DNA of 64,000 nt from the NCBI RefSeq assembly GCF_004331995.1, contig NZ_SJDT01000003.1:248001-312000 (forward strand), written 5' to 3'. The translations under genes and the position numbers were made by a program. Source of the stretch: Arcanobacterium bovis. Its GTDB lineage: Bacteria; Actinomycetota; Actinomycetes; Actinomycetales; Actinomycetaceae. The notes under the pieces were generated by a model, which saw only the letters and a program-made list of their open reading frames with translations, was not told where the DNA came from and searched no databases. Positions 16,072 through 25,923 of this stretch are shown here, in pieces; the stretch's first letter is position 1, and every line of letters starts with the position of its first letter.

Positions 16072-17244
16072 CTACTTCGCAGCTAATTCGGCGGCTTTAG
16101 CAGCGGCACCGTCCATTGTATCGACTAAAGTGACGAGCGGATGATTAGCTTGTGCCAGAATCTCACGCCCATGCTCTACGTTATTTCCATCAAGTCGCAC
16201 CACAATTGGCTTCTTCGCTTCGTCGCCCAAGATCTCAAGCGCCTTGACGATTCCTTCAGCCACCTGATCACAGGCTGTGATGCCACCGAAAACGTTGACG
16301 AAAACTGAGTGAACGTCGTCGTCGTTCAAAATAACATCAAGTCCATTGGACATCACGGTAGCGTCCGCGCCACCGCCGATATCGAGGAAGTTTGCAGGTC
16401 CGACGCCGTATTTCTCGCCTGCGTAAGCAACCACATCGAGCGTAGACATCACCAAGCCAGCTCCGTTGCCAATAATGCCAACCTGACCACCATCGAGTTT
16501 CACATAGTTCAAGCCCAATGCCTTTGCCTTGGCCTCAAGCGGATTCTCGGTGGCTTTATCGACGAGCTGTGCATGATTTTCGTGGCGGAAGCGAGAGTTG
16601 TCGTCAACAGTCACCTTGCCATCGAGCGCAAGAATTTCGCCCGACGCCGTTTGCACCAGTGGATTTACTTCCACCAACGTGGCATCTTCGCCAGTGTAAA
16701 CGTTCCAGAGCTTCTCGATAACTGGCACAATCCTGGCGCCCAAGTCCGCCTCGAAACCAGCCTGGGAAACGATCTCTTCCGCTTTCGCCCGATCGATGCC
16801 CACTTGTGGATCAACAGGAATCTTCGCCAAAGCCTCAGGTCGCTCTACAGCGAGTTTTTCGATTTCCATGCCTCCTTCTTTGGAGCACATAGCGAGATAG
16901 CGTCGTTCTGATCGATCGAGAAGCACCGAAAAATAGTATTCGTCGGCGATATCAGCACCAGCAGCGATGAGGACTTTGTGCACCGTATGGCCCTTAATGT
17001 CCATACCCAGGATTTCCTGAGCTTTCTCGCGAGCCTCTTCCACTGATCGAGCTAACTTCACTCCCCCAGCTTTTCCACGCCCACCGGTTTTCACCTGTGC
17101 TTTTACAACAACCAGATCACTATTTTCCAGTAGTTGCTGCGCTGCCTGAGCTGCTTCGTCCGCTGTGGAGGCAACGATGCCTGCCAAAACGGGAACGTCG
17201 TACTCCGCGAAGAGATCGCGGGCTTGGTACTCGTATAAATCCAC
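16072..17244 (-). CDS. sucC: Succinyl-CoA synthetase, beta subunit
   Basis: The 390-residue subunit has an N-terminal ATP-grasp domain starting [19 protein letters not shown], with [18 protein letters not shown] for nucleotide binding, EVNPLVQT for Mg2+ binding and [11 protein letters not shown] in the C-terminal ligase domain. It pairs with sucD immediately downstream. The start is GTG at 17244, preceded by GGAAGGA. The 17245-17390 gap before pcrA shows no clear terminator. Confidence 0.97.
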   Translation of the reverse strand: MDLYEYQARDLFAEYDVPVLAGIVASTADEAAQAAQQLLENSDLVVVKAQVKTGGRGKAGGVKLARSVEEAREKAQEILGMDIKGHTVHKVLIAAGADIADEYYFSVLLDRSERRYLAMCSKEGGMEIEKLAVERPEALAKIPVDPQVGIDRAKAEEIVSQAGFEADLGARIVPVIEKLWNVYTGEDATLVEVNPLVQTASGEILALDGKVTVDDNSRFRHENHAQLVDKATENPLEAKAKALGLNYVKLDGGQVGIIGNGAGLVMSTLDVVAYAGEKYGVGPANFLDIGGGADATVMSNGLDVILNDDDVHSVFVNVFGGITACDQVAEGIVKALEILGDEAKKPIVVRLDGNNVEHGREILAQANHPLVTLVDTMDGAAAKAAELAAK

Positions 17245-17390
17245 GGATATTCCTTCCGATCTACATTACGTCTAGGCGGCATTCCCCACATGAGTTCAAC
17301 CGTTCAACACTTATAGCATAGGACTTTTTGCCTAACTTTTGGGAGTTTTTCGCATGTTTCTTCTGTGAGTTTCGGAATTCCTCCCATCAC

Positions 17391-20096
17391 TCAGCACTTT
17401 TCAAGTGGGGCAAAGCGCAACATCAAGCGCTTTGTAGCTCCATTCTTGAACTTAACTTTGGCAACGGTGGATTTTCCTTGTCCTTCAAATGCAATAACGA
17501 TGCCCTCACCAAACGACTTGTGACGCACCTTATCGCCAACGCTGAGTCCGCCTGAGTCAATAACTCCAGTGCGCTCTGCGCCGCTGTCAGGCCCTTGGGC
17601 AGAATCCGTTAATTTCGCACTGTCAGTAGTTTGATCAGAAGCGCGATCCGCACGTGCAGCGTGGATTTCAATTTCTTCGCCAAGTTTACCTGGCACGAAT
17701 TTCCCGCTTCCCACCGGAGGTGCAAAATCGTCGTCGTCCAAGAATCGAGCCGACTTTCCTCTCCCGTAACTACCAGCGCCGCCGTAACCGCCTCCAGAGC
17801 GCATTCCCCACGAGCCGTAGCCCGAACCTCGCAGCGAGTCCAGCGACGACGTTTCCCGCTTCCACTCAATTACTGACTCAGGAATTTCTTCGAGGAATCG
17901 CGACGGCGGTAACTCTTGTGGAGCACCCCACTGCGAGCGGGTAGCTGACCTCGATATATACAAGCGTTGCCGTGCACGAGTCAACGCCACATAGGCCAAA
18001 CGCCTCTCTTCGGCAAGCTCTAGGCTTGACCCCAAGGAACGAATATGCGGGAACGTTCCGTCTTCCATTCCCGTCACAAATACAACTGGAAATTCGAGGC
18101 CTTTAGCAGTGTGAATGGTCATCAGCACGACTTCGCCCTCAAATTCACCCGCTTCATCAGGAAGTTGATCAGAATCTGCCACCAAGGAAATTTGATCGAG
18201 GAAATCGCCGAGCGTGCCATCAGGATTGAGCACTCGGAAATCAGAAGCAACCGAGTGCAGTTCGGCGAGATTCTCCACCCGAACTTCATCTTGCGGATCA
18301 GCCGAAGCCTGCAAGGCTTCCAAATATCCTGAAGCATCCATGACTTCGTCAAGGATATCTGCTGGTGCGCCGCCCGCCGCTGCCTTATCACGCATTTGTT
18401 CAAGCATCGTAACAAATGCAGTCATTGCGTTACGAGCGCGCGGTGTTAAACCGCCGACTTCTCCTCGCTGCGGATCGGGCCGCACAATATCACCAAGAGC
18501 AGCACCGAAAGATATATGCCAACGATTTGCATGAAAAGCCACCATATCCTGCGCTTTTGCACCGATACCTCGCTTGGGCTCATTAATGATGCGCCGTAAG
18601 GAAACGGTGTCGTCTGGGTTCGCAATCGCTTGAAGATATGCAACAGCATCCTTGATCTCTTTGCGATCGTAAAACTTTGTGCCACCCACTACCCGATAAG
18701 GAATGCCGGACCTTACCAAGAAATCTTCTATCGAACGAGACTGCGCATTCGCTCGATAGAAAACTGCCATGTCAGAGTATTTATAGCCCTCCTCATGCAA
18801 ACGATCAATTTCGTCGATTACAAAGCTTGCTTCATCTGATTCTGCGTCCGCCACGTAGCCAACCAGCTTGTGCCCATCGCCCGAATCAGTCCACAGTTTT
18901 TTCACCCGCCGGCTCTCGTTGTGTGCAATCACTGAGTTAGCCGCAGTGAGAATATTTTGGGTGGAGCGATAATTCTGTTCAAGCAAAATAGTGGTGGCAT
19001 TGGGAAAATCTTCTTCGAAGCTCTCAATATTGCGGATTGTGGCACCACGAAATGCGTAAATAGACTGATCGGCGTCGCCCACTACCGTGAGCTCCCCGTG
19101 AATCGCTTCGCTTTCGTCTCCCACCAATACGCGCACCAACTGGTACTGCGCAGTGTTGGTATCTTGATATTCGTCAATCAAGATATGCCGGAATCGGCGT
19201 CGATACTGCTCAGCGATCAGCGGATTTTCCCGCAATAAAACAACAGTTTGCATAATGAGATCGTCGAAATCCATCGCATGAGCAGCACGAAGCCGCTGCT
19301 GATATGCCATATATGCCTGGGCAAGCACGAGCTCATCACGATCCACAGCCTGCTGAGCAAATTCGTGTGGACCAATCATCTCATTCTTGAGATCCGACAC
19401 CTTATGCGAGAGTGTTTTGGGAGGAAATTGCTTGGTATCAATATTTTCCTCAGCACAAATCATTTTCATCAACCGCTGCGAATCAGCAGCATCGTAAATA
19501 GTAAAAGTAGAGCGCATGCCGATAGCTTTATGCTCGGCACGCAAAATTCGCACACACGCAGAATGGAAAGTGGAAATCCACATTCGGTTCGCTACCGGAC
19601 CGAGCATCGTCTCCAAGCGCTCGCGCATTTCTTTGGCGGCTTTGTTTGTGAAGGTGATCGCAAGGATTTCCCCCGCTTCCACTTGCCGAGTAGCGATGAG
19701 GTAGGAGATACGTGTAGTGAGCACACGTGTTTTTCCTGATCCTGCACCTGCGATCACCAGTAAATGCCCGCCAGTGTGAACCACAGCTTCTCGTTGACGC
19801 GAATTGAGCCCTGCCAATAAACTCTCAAGATGTTCTTGTTGAGCATGTGAAAGCTCTCCGCGTTGCCACGCCGTACGCCAGCTCTCGCCACCAGCGCCGT
19901 CGCCATGTGCGGCGTTTACAGCCGAATTCGAGTTCAAAACGCCCGGCTGCCCCTGCGTTACCGAAGAGCTGGCACTAGCATTAACCCCAATACCTGACGA
20001 CGACGGCTCCGCCGCCTCCTGAGCAGCCGCAACGCGCGCACGAAGCCGTTCCATCGCAGCCGAAAAAGCATCTTGAGAATTGTGTGAATCGTTCAT
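17391..20096 (-). CDS. pcrA: ATP-dependent DNA helicase PcrA/UvrD
   Basis: The 901-residue superfamily 1A helicase unwinds DNA 3'-5' in repair and replication restart. After about 85 low-complexity residues come the Q-motif LNSRQREAVVH, Walker A IAGAGSGKTRVLTTRI, the DEYQDTN Walker B, VVGDADQSIYAFRGA, and LEQNYRST. Late motifs are TIHTAKGLEFPVVF and AYVALTRARQRLYI. A glycine/serine-rich linker (GSGYGSWGMRSGGGYGG) precedes the C-terminal Tudor-like KVRHKSFGEGIVIAFEG. It is longer than B. subtilis PcrA (about 740), as usual in actinobacteria. Its position next to sucCD is a conserved actinobacterial arrangement. Confidence 0.96.
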   Translation of the reverse strand: MNDSHNSQDAFSAAMERLRARVAAAQEAAEPSSSGIGVNASASSSVTQGQPGVLNSNSAVNAAHGDGAGGESWRTAWQRGELSHAQQEHLESLLAGLNSRQREAVVHTGGHLLVIAGAGSGKTRVLTTRISYLIATRQVEAGEILAITFTNKAAKEMRERLETMLGPVANRMWISTFHSACVRILRAEHKAIGMRSTFTIYDAADSQRLMKMICAEENIDTKQFPPKTLSHKVSDLKNEMIGPHEFAQQAVDRDELVLAQAYMAYQQRLRAAHAMDFDDLIMQTVVLLRENPLIAEQYRRRFRHILIDEYQDTNTAQYQLVRVLVGDESEAIHGELTVVGDADQSIYAFRGATIRNIESFEEDFPNATTILLEQNYRSTQNILTAANSVIAHNESRRVKKLWTDSGDGHKLVGYVADAESDEASFVIDEIDRLHEEGYKYSDMAVFYRANAQSRSIEDFLVRSGIPYRVVGGTKFYDRKEIKDAVAYLQAIANPDDTVSLRRIINEPKRGIGAKAQDMVAFHANRWHISFGAALGDIVRPDPQRGEVGGLTPRARNAMTAFVTMLEQMRDKAAAGGAPADILDEVMDASGYLEALQASADPQDEVRVENLAELHSVASDFRVLNPDGTLGDFLDQISLVADSDQLPDEAGEFEGEVVLMTIHTAKGLEFPVVFVTGMEDGTFPHIRSLGSSLELAEERRLAYVALTRARQRLYISRSATRSQWGAPQELPPSRFLEEIPESVIEWKRETSSLDSLRGSGYGSWGMRSGGGYGGAGSYGRGKSARFLDDDDFAPPVGSGKFVPGKLGEEIEIHAARADRASDQTTDSAKLTDSAQGPDSGAERTGVIDSGGLSVGDKVRHKSFGEGIVIAFEGQGKSTVAKVKFKNGATKRLMLRFAPLEKC

Positions 20097-20147
20097 AACA
20101 ACTACAAGATTACGCTAATGCTCCCGCCAATTTTGCGTGCGACTGTA

Positions 20148-21596
20148 CTAGCAACCAGAAATGCGCGCAGTGTGCACGTCAACAGGAATAGGATAATCCC
20201 CGTTAAAGCAAGCGAAACAAAGCTTTTCTGCGGGTAAACCGATTGCCCGAACCATACCTTCATGCGAGAGATAACCCAAGCTATCGGCGTCTATCTGCTC
20301 GCAAATTTCGTCAAGATTCAAAGAATTCGCAATGAGCTCAGCGCGAGTTGGAAAGTCGATACCGAAGAAGCACGGCCACTGCACAGGTGGCGAAGAAATG
20401 CGCACATGCACCTGCGCTGCTCCAGCTTCACGTAGCATTTTCACCAAAGCGCGCTGTGTATTACCACGCACGATCGAATCGTCAACCACCACAATGCGCT
20501 GCCCTTGGATGACCTCACGCAGCGGATTGAGCTTGAGCCGAATTCCACGTTGACGCATCTCTTGCGTGGGCTGAATAAACGTGCGCCCAACGTAGGCGTT
20601 TTTCACCAAGCCCTGCGCGTAGGGAATTCCAGATTCTTGTGCATAACCAATCGCGGCAGGCGTTCCCGAATCAGGAGTTGCAATGACGATGTCCGCATCA
20701 ACTTTGTGCTCACGCGCCAAAATTCTGCCCATTTCGTTGCGAACCGAATTAATGTTTCGTCCAGAAATCACGGTGTCAGGGCGGGAAAGATACACGTATT
20801 CGAAAGCGCAACCTCGCGGTTTCGACGCCGCAAAGGTACGCGAGCGCACGCCGTCGCCGTCAATAACCACAAACTCACCTGGCTCAATTTCGCGCTCAAA
20901 TTTCGCCCCCACGATGTCAAGCGCTGCAGTTTCGGACGCAACTACCCACCCGTCGTCAATTTTTCCGAGCACCAGAGGGCGGAAACCTTGCGGATCTCGC
21001 GCGGCGTAAAGCGTGTGTTCGTCCATAAAAACGAGTGAAAACGCGCCTTTGAGCAGCGGTAAAGTTTTCATCGCCACGTCTTCGATACTCGCCTCACCGC
21101 GCGTCGCTCCAAAGAGAGCAGTGACGACGGCGGTGTCGGTTGAGGAGCCATGGCCAATCTCTCCGCGCAAATCCGCGCCTGATTCCTCTTTGACTAGCGA
21201 GATCAGCTCTGGCGCGTTTACAAGGTTGCCGTTGTGAGCCAAAGCAATTGTGCCAAATTCAGTTGCTCCCAAGGTAGGCTGGGCATTTACCCATGATCCT
21301 TGACCTGTGGTGGCATATCGGACGTGCCCAATGGCCAAATGTCCATCAAGCGAGGCGAGGGCTTTTTCGTGAAAAACTTGGGATACCAGGCCAATATCCT
21401 TGTAAATGAGGATATTTTCACCATTGCTCGTGGCAATTCCGGCCGCTTCCTGACCACGATGTTGAAGCGCATAAAGACCAAAATATGCCAAATGTGCTAC
21501 TTCTTTGCCCGGCGCCCAAACGCCAAACACTCCACATTCATCCTGACCTTTATCACTGGGATCAAGCACATGAGTGAGGAGACCGTCGCCGTTCAT
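20148..21596 (-). CDS. purF: Amidophosphoribosyltransferase
   Basis: The 482-residue enzyme makes 5-phosphoribosylamine from PRPP and glutamine, the first step of purine synthesis. A short propeptide of 20 residues precedes the catalytic Cys21 in QDECGVFGVWA. The glutaminase blocks LQHRGQEAAGIA and GHVRYATTGQ follow. The PRPP-binding motif is VVVDDSIVRGNTQR, and C-terminal cysteines in RISSPPVQWPCFFG and KLCFACFNGDYP fit the iron-sulfur class of PurF. purM, its usual partner, is not next to it here; pcrA follows. Confidence 0.96.
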   Translation of the reverse strand: MNGDGLLTHVLDPSDKGQDECGVFGVWAPGKEVAHLAYFGLYALQHRGQEAAGIATSNGENILIYKDIGLVSQVFHEKALASLDGHLAIGHVRYATTGQGSWVNAQPTLGATEFGTIALAHNGNLVNAPELISLVKEESGADLRGEIGHGSSTDTAVVTALFGATRGEASIEDVAMKTLPLLKGAFSLVFMDEHTLYAARDPQGFRPLVLGKIDDGWVVASETAALDIVGAKFEREIEPGEFVVIDGDGVRSRTFAASKPRGCAFEYVYLSRPDTVISGRNINSVRNEMGRILAREHKVDADIVIATPDSGTPAAIGYAQESGIPYAQGLVKNAYVGRTFIQPTQEMRQRGIRLKLNPLREVIQGQRIVVVDDSIVRGNTQRALVKMLREAGAAQVHVRISSPPVQWPCFFGIDFPTRAELIANSLNLDEICEQIDADSLGYLSHEGMVRAIGLPAEKLCFACFNGDYPIPVDVHTARISGC

Positions 21597-21684
21597 AGAT
21601 TACCTCTTAGCGTGTAGGAGTCGATGAGCACATCGAAAAGGCTAATCGAAGCACACCGGACTTTCCTCACGTCTCAAAACTCGG

Positions 21685-23214
21685 TCAGATTTTGGCCACT
21701 CCGTGGACTAGTTCGTTTTGGAGCTCGTGTACTACTTCGCTCAAGCAATTCACCACATAGGGTATTTCACTCGCCACCAAGGCTCCATAGCTCACAACAA
21801 ACCTAGATTCGCGCTGGTTATCGTCTATTTTTTGATAGAAGCGGTTCATCGGCATCAACCGTATCCCCCGCGCCAACATCCGCTCACAAATAGCATCCTC
21901 TGCGGCGAGTACCTCTATTCGCAGCTCGAAGTGCAAACCTGCATCCTGCCCTTTGACACCACACAGATCACCAAGCCCACTGGCACCGAGTTCACCGAGC
22001 AAAGAATCGCGTATCGTTCGATACATACTGCGCAGCCGGTTGATATGGCGGTCATAAGCACCCGTCTGAATGAAGCGCGCCAAGGTGAGCTGCTCTATGG
22101 TCGATACCGTGCCGCTATAAAAACTCAGCTCATGACGAAAGCGCTGTGCCAAGTGCATTGGCAACACCATATAGCCCATTCGAAACATCGCACCCAAGCT
22201 CTTCGAAAAAGTATTTATATATATCACGCTATCAGTGGTATCCATACCAAAGAGACTCGGTATCGGTCTGCCCGCAAGCCTGAACTCGGCGTCGTAATCA
22301 TCTTCAATGAGATAGCGGCCTTCTTGCGCCGCCCAAGCCAGCAGCTCATAACGCCTACTGATCGACGTAACAATGCCAGTTGGATACTGGTGTGAAGGCA
22401 TCACATGCGCAATATTGGCACCCATGAGCTGGAGAATATCGGTGCGGATGCCGTCGTCGTCGAGCGGAACATGCGCAAGCTGCACATCGTTGGCACGGTA
22501 AATATCGGTAAGCCGCGAGTAACCAGGGTCTTCAACCGCGTAGGCTTGATTCCGGCCCAATAGCTGAATGAGTAGGTTATATAAGGTCTGAGCACCTGCC
22601 GCTACCACTATCTGACGCGGATCGACCTCCATTCCACGGAATTCGTGGAGATACTGTGCGATTCGCTCCCGCAAGATAGGCGCTCCACATGGATCGAGCT
22701 GCGCGAGAATTTCACATTCCTCAGTTTGCGCAACAACCTCACGCATCGTCTTTGCCCAGGTTTTATACGGGAAGACACCGGTGGGCATGGTATTTGAGCA
22801 CAGATCGGCACGTATTTCCACGCTTTTCCCTGCGGTATCCGACGTCGCTCGCGCAGCGTCGTCGTCATTCTCAGCATAGTTCAAGAGGCGAGCACGTGAC
22901 GATACACTATTGGATTGGTGGTTAGCTGGAGAATCCAGATAATTTCCGAGCGAATTGACGAAATATCCACGTCTCACCTGCGCATCCACGTATCCTTCAG
23001 CGACTAGTTGCGCATAGGCATTTTCCACCGTAATCACAGATACGCCAAGATGCTGTGCGAGCCGCCGCTTCGAGGGTAACTTTTGACCTGCGGCAATCCT
23101 CCCTCGTTGAATGTCAGACTTAATCTGGTTATAGAGAAAAGAATACAGACTCTCTGCACCACGTTCTTCGAGCGTGTAGGTAAGTATTTGCCGTTCTGCC
23201 ACCGAATTATTCAC
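21685..23214 (-). CDS. pdxR: MocR-type regulator of pyridoxal phosphate synthesis
   Basis: The 509-residue protein fuses an N-terminal GntR winged helix (LYSFLYNQIKSDIQRG, then PSKRRLAQHLGVSVITVENAY) to a class I aminotransferase-like domain. The PLP-binding lysine is in INTFSKSLGAMFRMGY and the cofactor Asp region in IEDDYDAEFRL. Such PdxR proteins sense PLP and activate pdxST, which lies divergently 220 bp away. The start is a GTG at 23214 with little ribosome binding site, so a leaderless transcript is possible. Enzymatic transamination is unlikely for this fusion family. Confidence 0.9.
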   Translation of the reverse strand: MNNSVAERQILTYTLEERGAESLYSFLYNQIKSDIQRGRIAAGQKLPSKRRLAQHLGVSVITVENAYAQLVAEGYVDAQVRRGYFVNSLGNYLDSPANHQSNSVSSRARLLNYAENDDDAARATSDTAGKSVEIRADLCSNTMPTGVFPYKTWAKTMREVVAQTEECEILAQLDPCGAPILRERIAQYLHEFRGMEVDPRQIVVAAGAQTLYNLLIQLLGRNQAYAVEDPGYSRLTDIYRANDVQLAHVPLDDDGIRTDILQLMGANIAHVMPSHQYPTGIVTSISRRYELLAWAAQEGRYLIEDDYDAEFRLAGRPIPSLFGMDTTDSVIYINTFSKSLGAMFRMGYMVLPMHLAQRFRHELSFYSGTVSTIEQLTLARFIQTGAYDRHINRLRSMYRTIRDSLLGELGASGLGDLCGVKGQDAGLHFELRIEVLAAEDAICERMLARGIRLMPMNRFYQKIDDNQRESRFVVSYGALVASEIPYVVNCLSEVVHELQNELVHGVAKI

Positions 23215-23345
23215 CTGAACTCAAGAGTCTGGTCTTATATCTGACCCTATAAATTCTATCTATTCTGAATCTTTTTACAAGATCAGTTTATATATAGGAT
23301 TGCGGGTATCGGTATCGCGTATCCGCGCGAGTTTTCCCTCCCTAT

Positions 23346-23409
23346 GTACGTCATGACGGCGACAACGCGATCAGTTGTTTGTGTTCCGCACTGCCACAAC
23401 ATGACGTAC
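23346..23409. promoter_or_regulatory. Inverted repeat upstream of pdxS, candidate PdxR site
   Basis: GTACGTCATG (23346-23355) and CATGACGTAC (23400-23409) form a perfect 10-bp inverted repeat with a 44-bp spacer, ending 24 bp before pdxS. Its place between pdxR and pdxS suggests PdxR binding or a leader RNA stem. Confidence 0.45.
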
Positions 23410-23433
23410 TAACTCAACACAAGGAAGTGCACC

Positions 23434-24309
23434 ATGACCCAGTCACGTTATGAACTCAACAAACAGCTCGCACAAATGCTCAAAGGCGGCGTCATTATGG
23501 ACGTAACCAATTCGGAGCAGGCACGAATCGCTGAAGAAGCTGGAGCCTGCGCCGTAATGGCACTTGAGCGTATTCCAGCAGATATTCGTGCAGCTGGCGG
23601 CGTTTCCCGTATGAGCGATCCGCGCCTAATTAAAGAAATACAAGACGCCGTGAGCATTCCTGTGATGGCAAAGGTGCGAATCGGGCATTTTGTGGAAGCT
23701 CAGATCCTTGAAGCGCTGGAAATCGACTATATTGACGAATCTGAAGTGCTCTCCCCTGCCGACAATGTTTTCCATATCAATAAAACAGACTTCAAAGTGC
23801 CGTTTGTATGCGGCGCCAAAGATCTTGGTGAGGCATTGCGCCGCATCGCCGAGGGCGCGTCAATGATCCGCACCAAAGGAGAGCCTGGTACCGGCGATGT
23901 CGTACAAGCAGTTACGCATATGCGCCTCATTCAATCCCAAATGCGCAAAGTGCAAAGCCTACGCGCTGACGAGCTCTTCGAAGAGGCCAAGCAGCTGCAA
24001 GTGCCGGTTGAATTGCTGCGATTTGTGCATGAAAACGGCAAGCTCCCAGTGGTGAACTTTGCCGCTGGCGGCGTGGCCACTCCTGCCGATGCCGCATTGA
24101 TGATGCAGCTCGGCGCTGAGGGAGTTTTTGTAGGATCAGGCATTTTCAAGTCCGGCGACCCAGCGAAACGTGCACAAGCGATCGTCAAATCAGTGACCAA
24201 TTTCGAGGACGCCAAGCTCATCGCGCAGCTTTCGGAAAATCTGGGCGAAGCGATGGTGGGCATTAACGAATCCGAGATTGAACTTCTCATGGCGGAACGT
24301 GGCAAGTAG
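23434..24309 (+). CDS. pdxS: Pyridoxal 5'-phosphate synthase, lyase subunit
   Basis: The 291-residue TIM-barrel subunit makes PLP from ribose 5-phosphate, glyceraldehyde-3-phosphate and ammonia supplied by PdxT. The first catalytic lysine is in [12 protein letters not shown] and the phosphate/second-lysine region in [25 protein letters not shown] and [12 protein letters not shown] are further family blocks. AAGGAAG precedes the ATG. It is divergent from pdxR and upstream of pdxT, separated by an unusually structured 176-bp gap. Confidence 0.97.
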   Translation: MTQSRYELNKQLAQMLKGGVIMDVTNSEQARIAEEAGACAVMALERIPADIRAAGGVSRMSDPRLIKEIQDAVSIPVMAKVRIGHFVEAQILEALEIDYIDESEVLSPADNVFHINKTDFKVPFVCGAKDLGEALRRIAEGASMIRTKGEPGTGDVVQAVTHMRLIQSQMRKVQSLRADELFEEAKQLQVPVELLRFVHENGKLPVVNFAAGGVATPADAALMMQLGAEGVFVGSGIFKSGDPAKRAQAIVKSVTNFEDAKLIAQLSENLGEAMVGINESEIELLMAERGK

Positions 24310-24332
24310 AGCCACAAGCGTTTAGCAGTTTA

Positions 24333-24453
24333 TGCGGGAAGTGACGCAAAAGTGCTGGATATTGTGTTGGGTATTGCGCTAGGTAGCTGGATAGTGCGCC
24401 GGGTATAACACGCTATATCCAGCACTAAAAGCAGCCTCGCAGCACTTCCCGCA
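24333..24453 (+). repeat. Nested inverted repeats between pdxS and pdxT
   Basis: The outer arms 24333-24343 and 24443-24453 (TGCGGGAAGTG / CACTTCCCGCA) pair over 11 bp. Inside, 24351-24362 and 24415-24426 (AGTGCTGGATAT / ATATCCAGCACT) pair over 12 bp, and GTGTT/AACAC (24364-24368, 24407-24411) closes a third stem. The element could weaken transcription into pdxT or set the subunit ratio. There is no U-run. Confidence 0.7.
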
Positions 24454-24485
24454 ACCGGAGTTCGTTATTTTTACTAGGAGTTGGC

Positions 24486-25118
24486 GTGAAAAGGATTGGA
24501 GTACTCGCTGTACAAGGCGCGTTCATAGAGCATTGTCACCGTTTGAAAGACATGGGGTTCGACGCAGTTGAACTGCGAAATCATACCGATGCCGCGCAAG
24601 ATTTAGACGGCCTCGTTCTTCCAGGCGGCGAAAGCACTGTGCAAAGCAAGCTCTTAAACGAGCTGGGCATGTTTGACCCACTGCGCGCGAAAATCACGGA
24701 TGGAACACCCGTGCTTGGCACGTGTGCTGGGCTGATTTTGCTCGCACACAAGGTGGAAAACGGCAACGGGAGCGGCTTGGAACGTGCGACGACGACGTCT
24801 CGCGTACCGATCACAAGTTTCGCGAGTCTGCCGGTGACGGTGGTTCGCAACGCTTACGGCCGCCAGCTGGGAAGTTTCCACGCTACTGGCGTACTGCACA
24901 GTTCGGGTTCGTCGGGTTCATCAGAGGAAGTCTCCATTCCCATGACCTTCATTCGCGCACCCCATATCTCCGACATTGGCGACGGTGTGGACACTATTGC
25001 GAGCCTAGCTGACGGTACGCCCGTGGCTGTTCAATACAAGAATCAGATTGGTATTACTTTCCACCCCGAGCTTGACGACGATCAGCAGCTATACTCGTTA
25101 TTTGCCAGCATGTTGTAG
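24486..25118 (+). CDS. pdxT: Pyridoxal 5'-phosphate synthase, glutaminase subunit
   Basis: The 210-residue class I glutamine amidotransferase delivers ammonia to PdxS. The catalytic cysteine lies in VLGTCAGLILLA, preceded by VLPGGESTVQSKLL. The catalytic His-Glu is in ITFHPELDDD near the C-terminus. FIRAPHISDIG is a family block. The start is GTG at 24486 with AGGAG at 24476-24480. The gene follows pdxS in the standard order. Confidence 0.96.
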   Translation: MKRIGVLAVQGAFIEHCHRLKDMGFDAVELRNHTDAAQDLDGLVLPGGESTVQSKLLNELGMFDPLRAKITDGTPVLGTCAGLILLAHKVENGNGSGLERATTTSRVPITSFASLPVTVVRNAYGRQLGSFHATGVLHSSGSSGSSEEVSIPMTFIRAPHISDIGDGVDTIASLADGTPVAVQYKNQIGITFHPELDDDQQLYSLFASML

Positions 25119-25225
25119 GATTCGGCGCGTTTGTAGATGTGCGAGCTGCATCGTGCCGGTGTGAAAACCCGCTTGGGTGGACGCAACGTTGCAGTAGGTG
25201 CAAACGGCGAGAAAGGTGAGCCCAA

Positions 25226-25909
25226 ATGCTCGAAGTTATTTGCCTCAATAGTACGGATGCGATTGCTGCCCAAGCAGGTGATGCTCAGCGCATCGAACTA
25301 GTTGGAACAATGGAGATGGACGGCCTTTCGCCAAGTCCACAGCTAGTACGTGAGGTGTGCTCCGCCGTCGACATTCCGGTGCGTGTTATGTTACGTACCC
25401 GCGATGGATTCGATGTGGATGGGAGCGCGGAGGTTGCACAGCTCGCTGCTCTTGCACAAGATTTTTACGACGCCGGTGCACAAGGGCTCGTGCTCGGATT
25501 CCTGCGGGATGGTCGTGTAGACGGCACTCGTATTGATGCTTTGCTGAGCTCGGTTGACAGTGAAAATCCAACGTTTACATTCCACCGGGCAATCGATCAT
25601 GCACGCAGCTATCAGCAAGCATGGGAAGATCTCGAGAGCTTGAACTTTGCTCCCGACACTGTGCTCACAGCTGGTTCAGCAGCCGGAGTCGCGGCAGGAA
25701 TGAATAATCTGCTCAGCCTTGCAAAGACGAACCCTTGGGCTGCCCAACGCGTGCTCGTTGGCGGTGGGCTAAGTCTTGAGTTTATACCGTCGCTGCTCGA
25801 GGCGGGTTATCGCGACTTCCACGTCGGATCCAAAGTGCGTGACGGCGGGAGTTTTGACCGCCCGGTGCGTGCCGAGCTCGTGCAAAAGTGGGTTGATGCA
25901 GTCGGGTGA
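25226..25909 (+). CDS. cutC: CutC-family protein
   Basis: The 227-residue TIM-barrel protein matches the CutC family: it starts MLEVICLNSTDAIAAQ, has RIELVGTMEMDGLSPS, VRVMLRTRDG, VLGFLRDGRVD, TFHRAIDHA and ILVGGG-type VLVGGGLSLEFI near the C-terminus. CutC was linked to copper tolerance in E. coli, but its biochemical role is unsettled. AAAGGTG precedes the ATG. It lies 107 nt after pdxT on the same strand and converges with the NERD gene. Confidence 0.9.
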   Translation: MLEVICLNSTDAIAAQAGDAQRIELVGTMEMDGLSPSPQLVREVCSAVDIPVRVMLRTRDGFDVDGSAEVAQLAALAQDFYDAGAQGLVLGFLRDGRVDGTRIDALLSSVDSENPTFTFHRAIDHARSYQQAWEDLESLNFAPDTVLTAGSAAGVAAGMNNLLSLAKTNPWAAQRVLVGGGLSLEFIPSLLEAGYRDFHVGSKVRDGGSFDRPVRAELVQKWVDAVG

Positions 25910-25923
25910 GTGCTACCCAAGGA

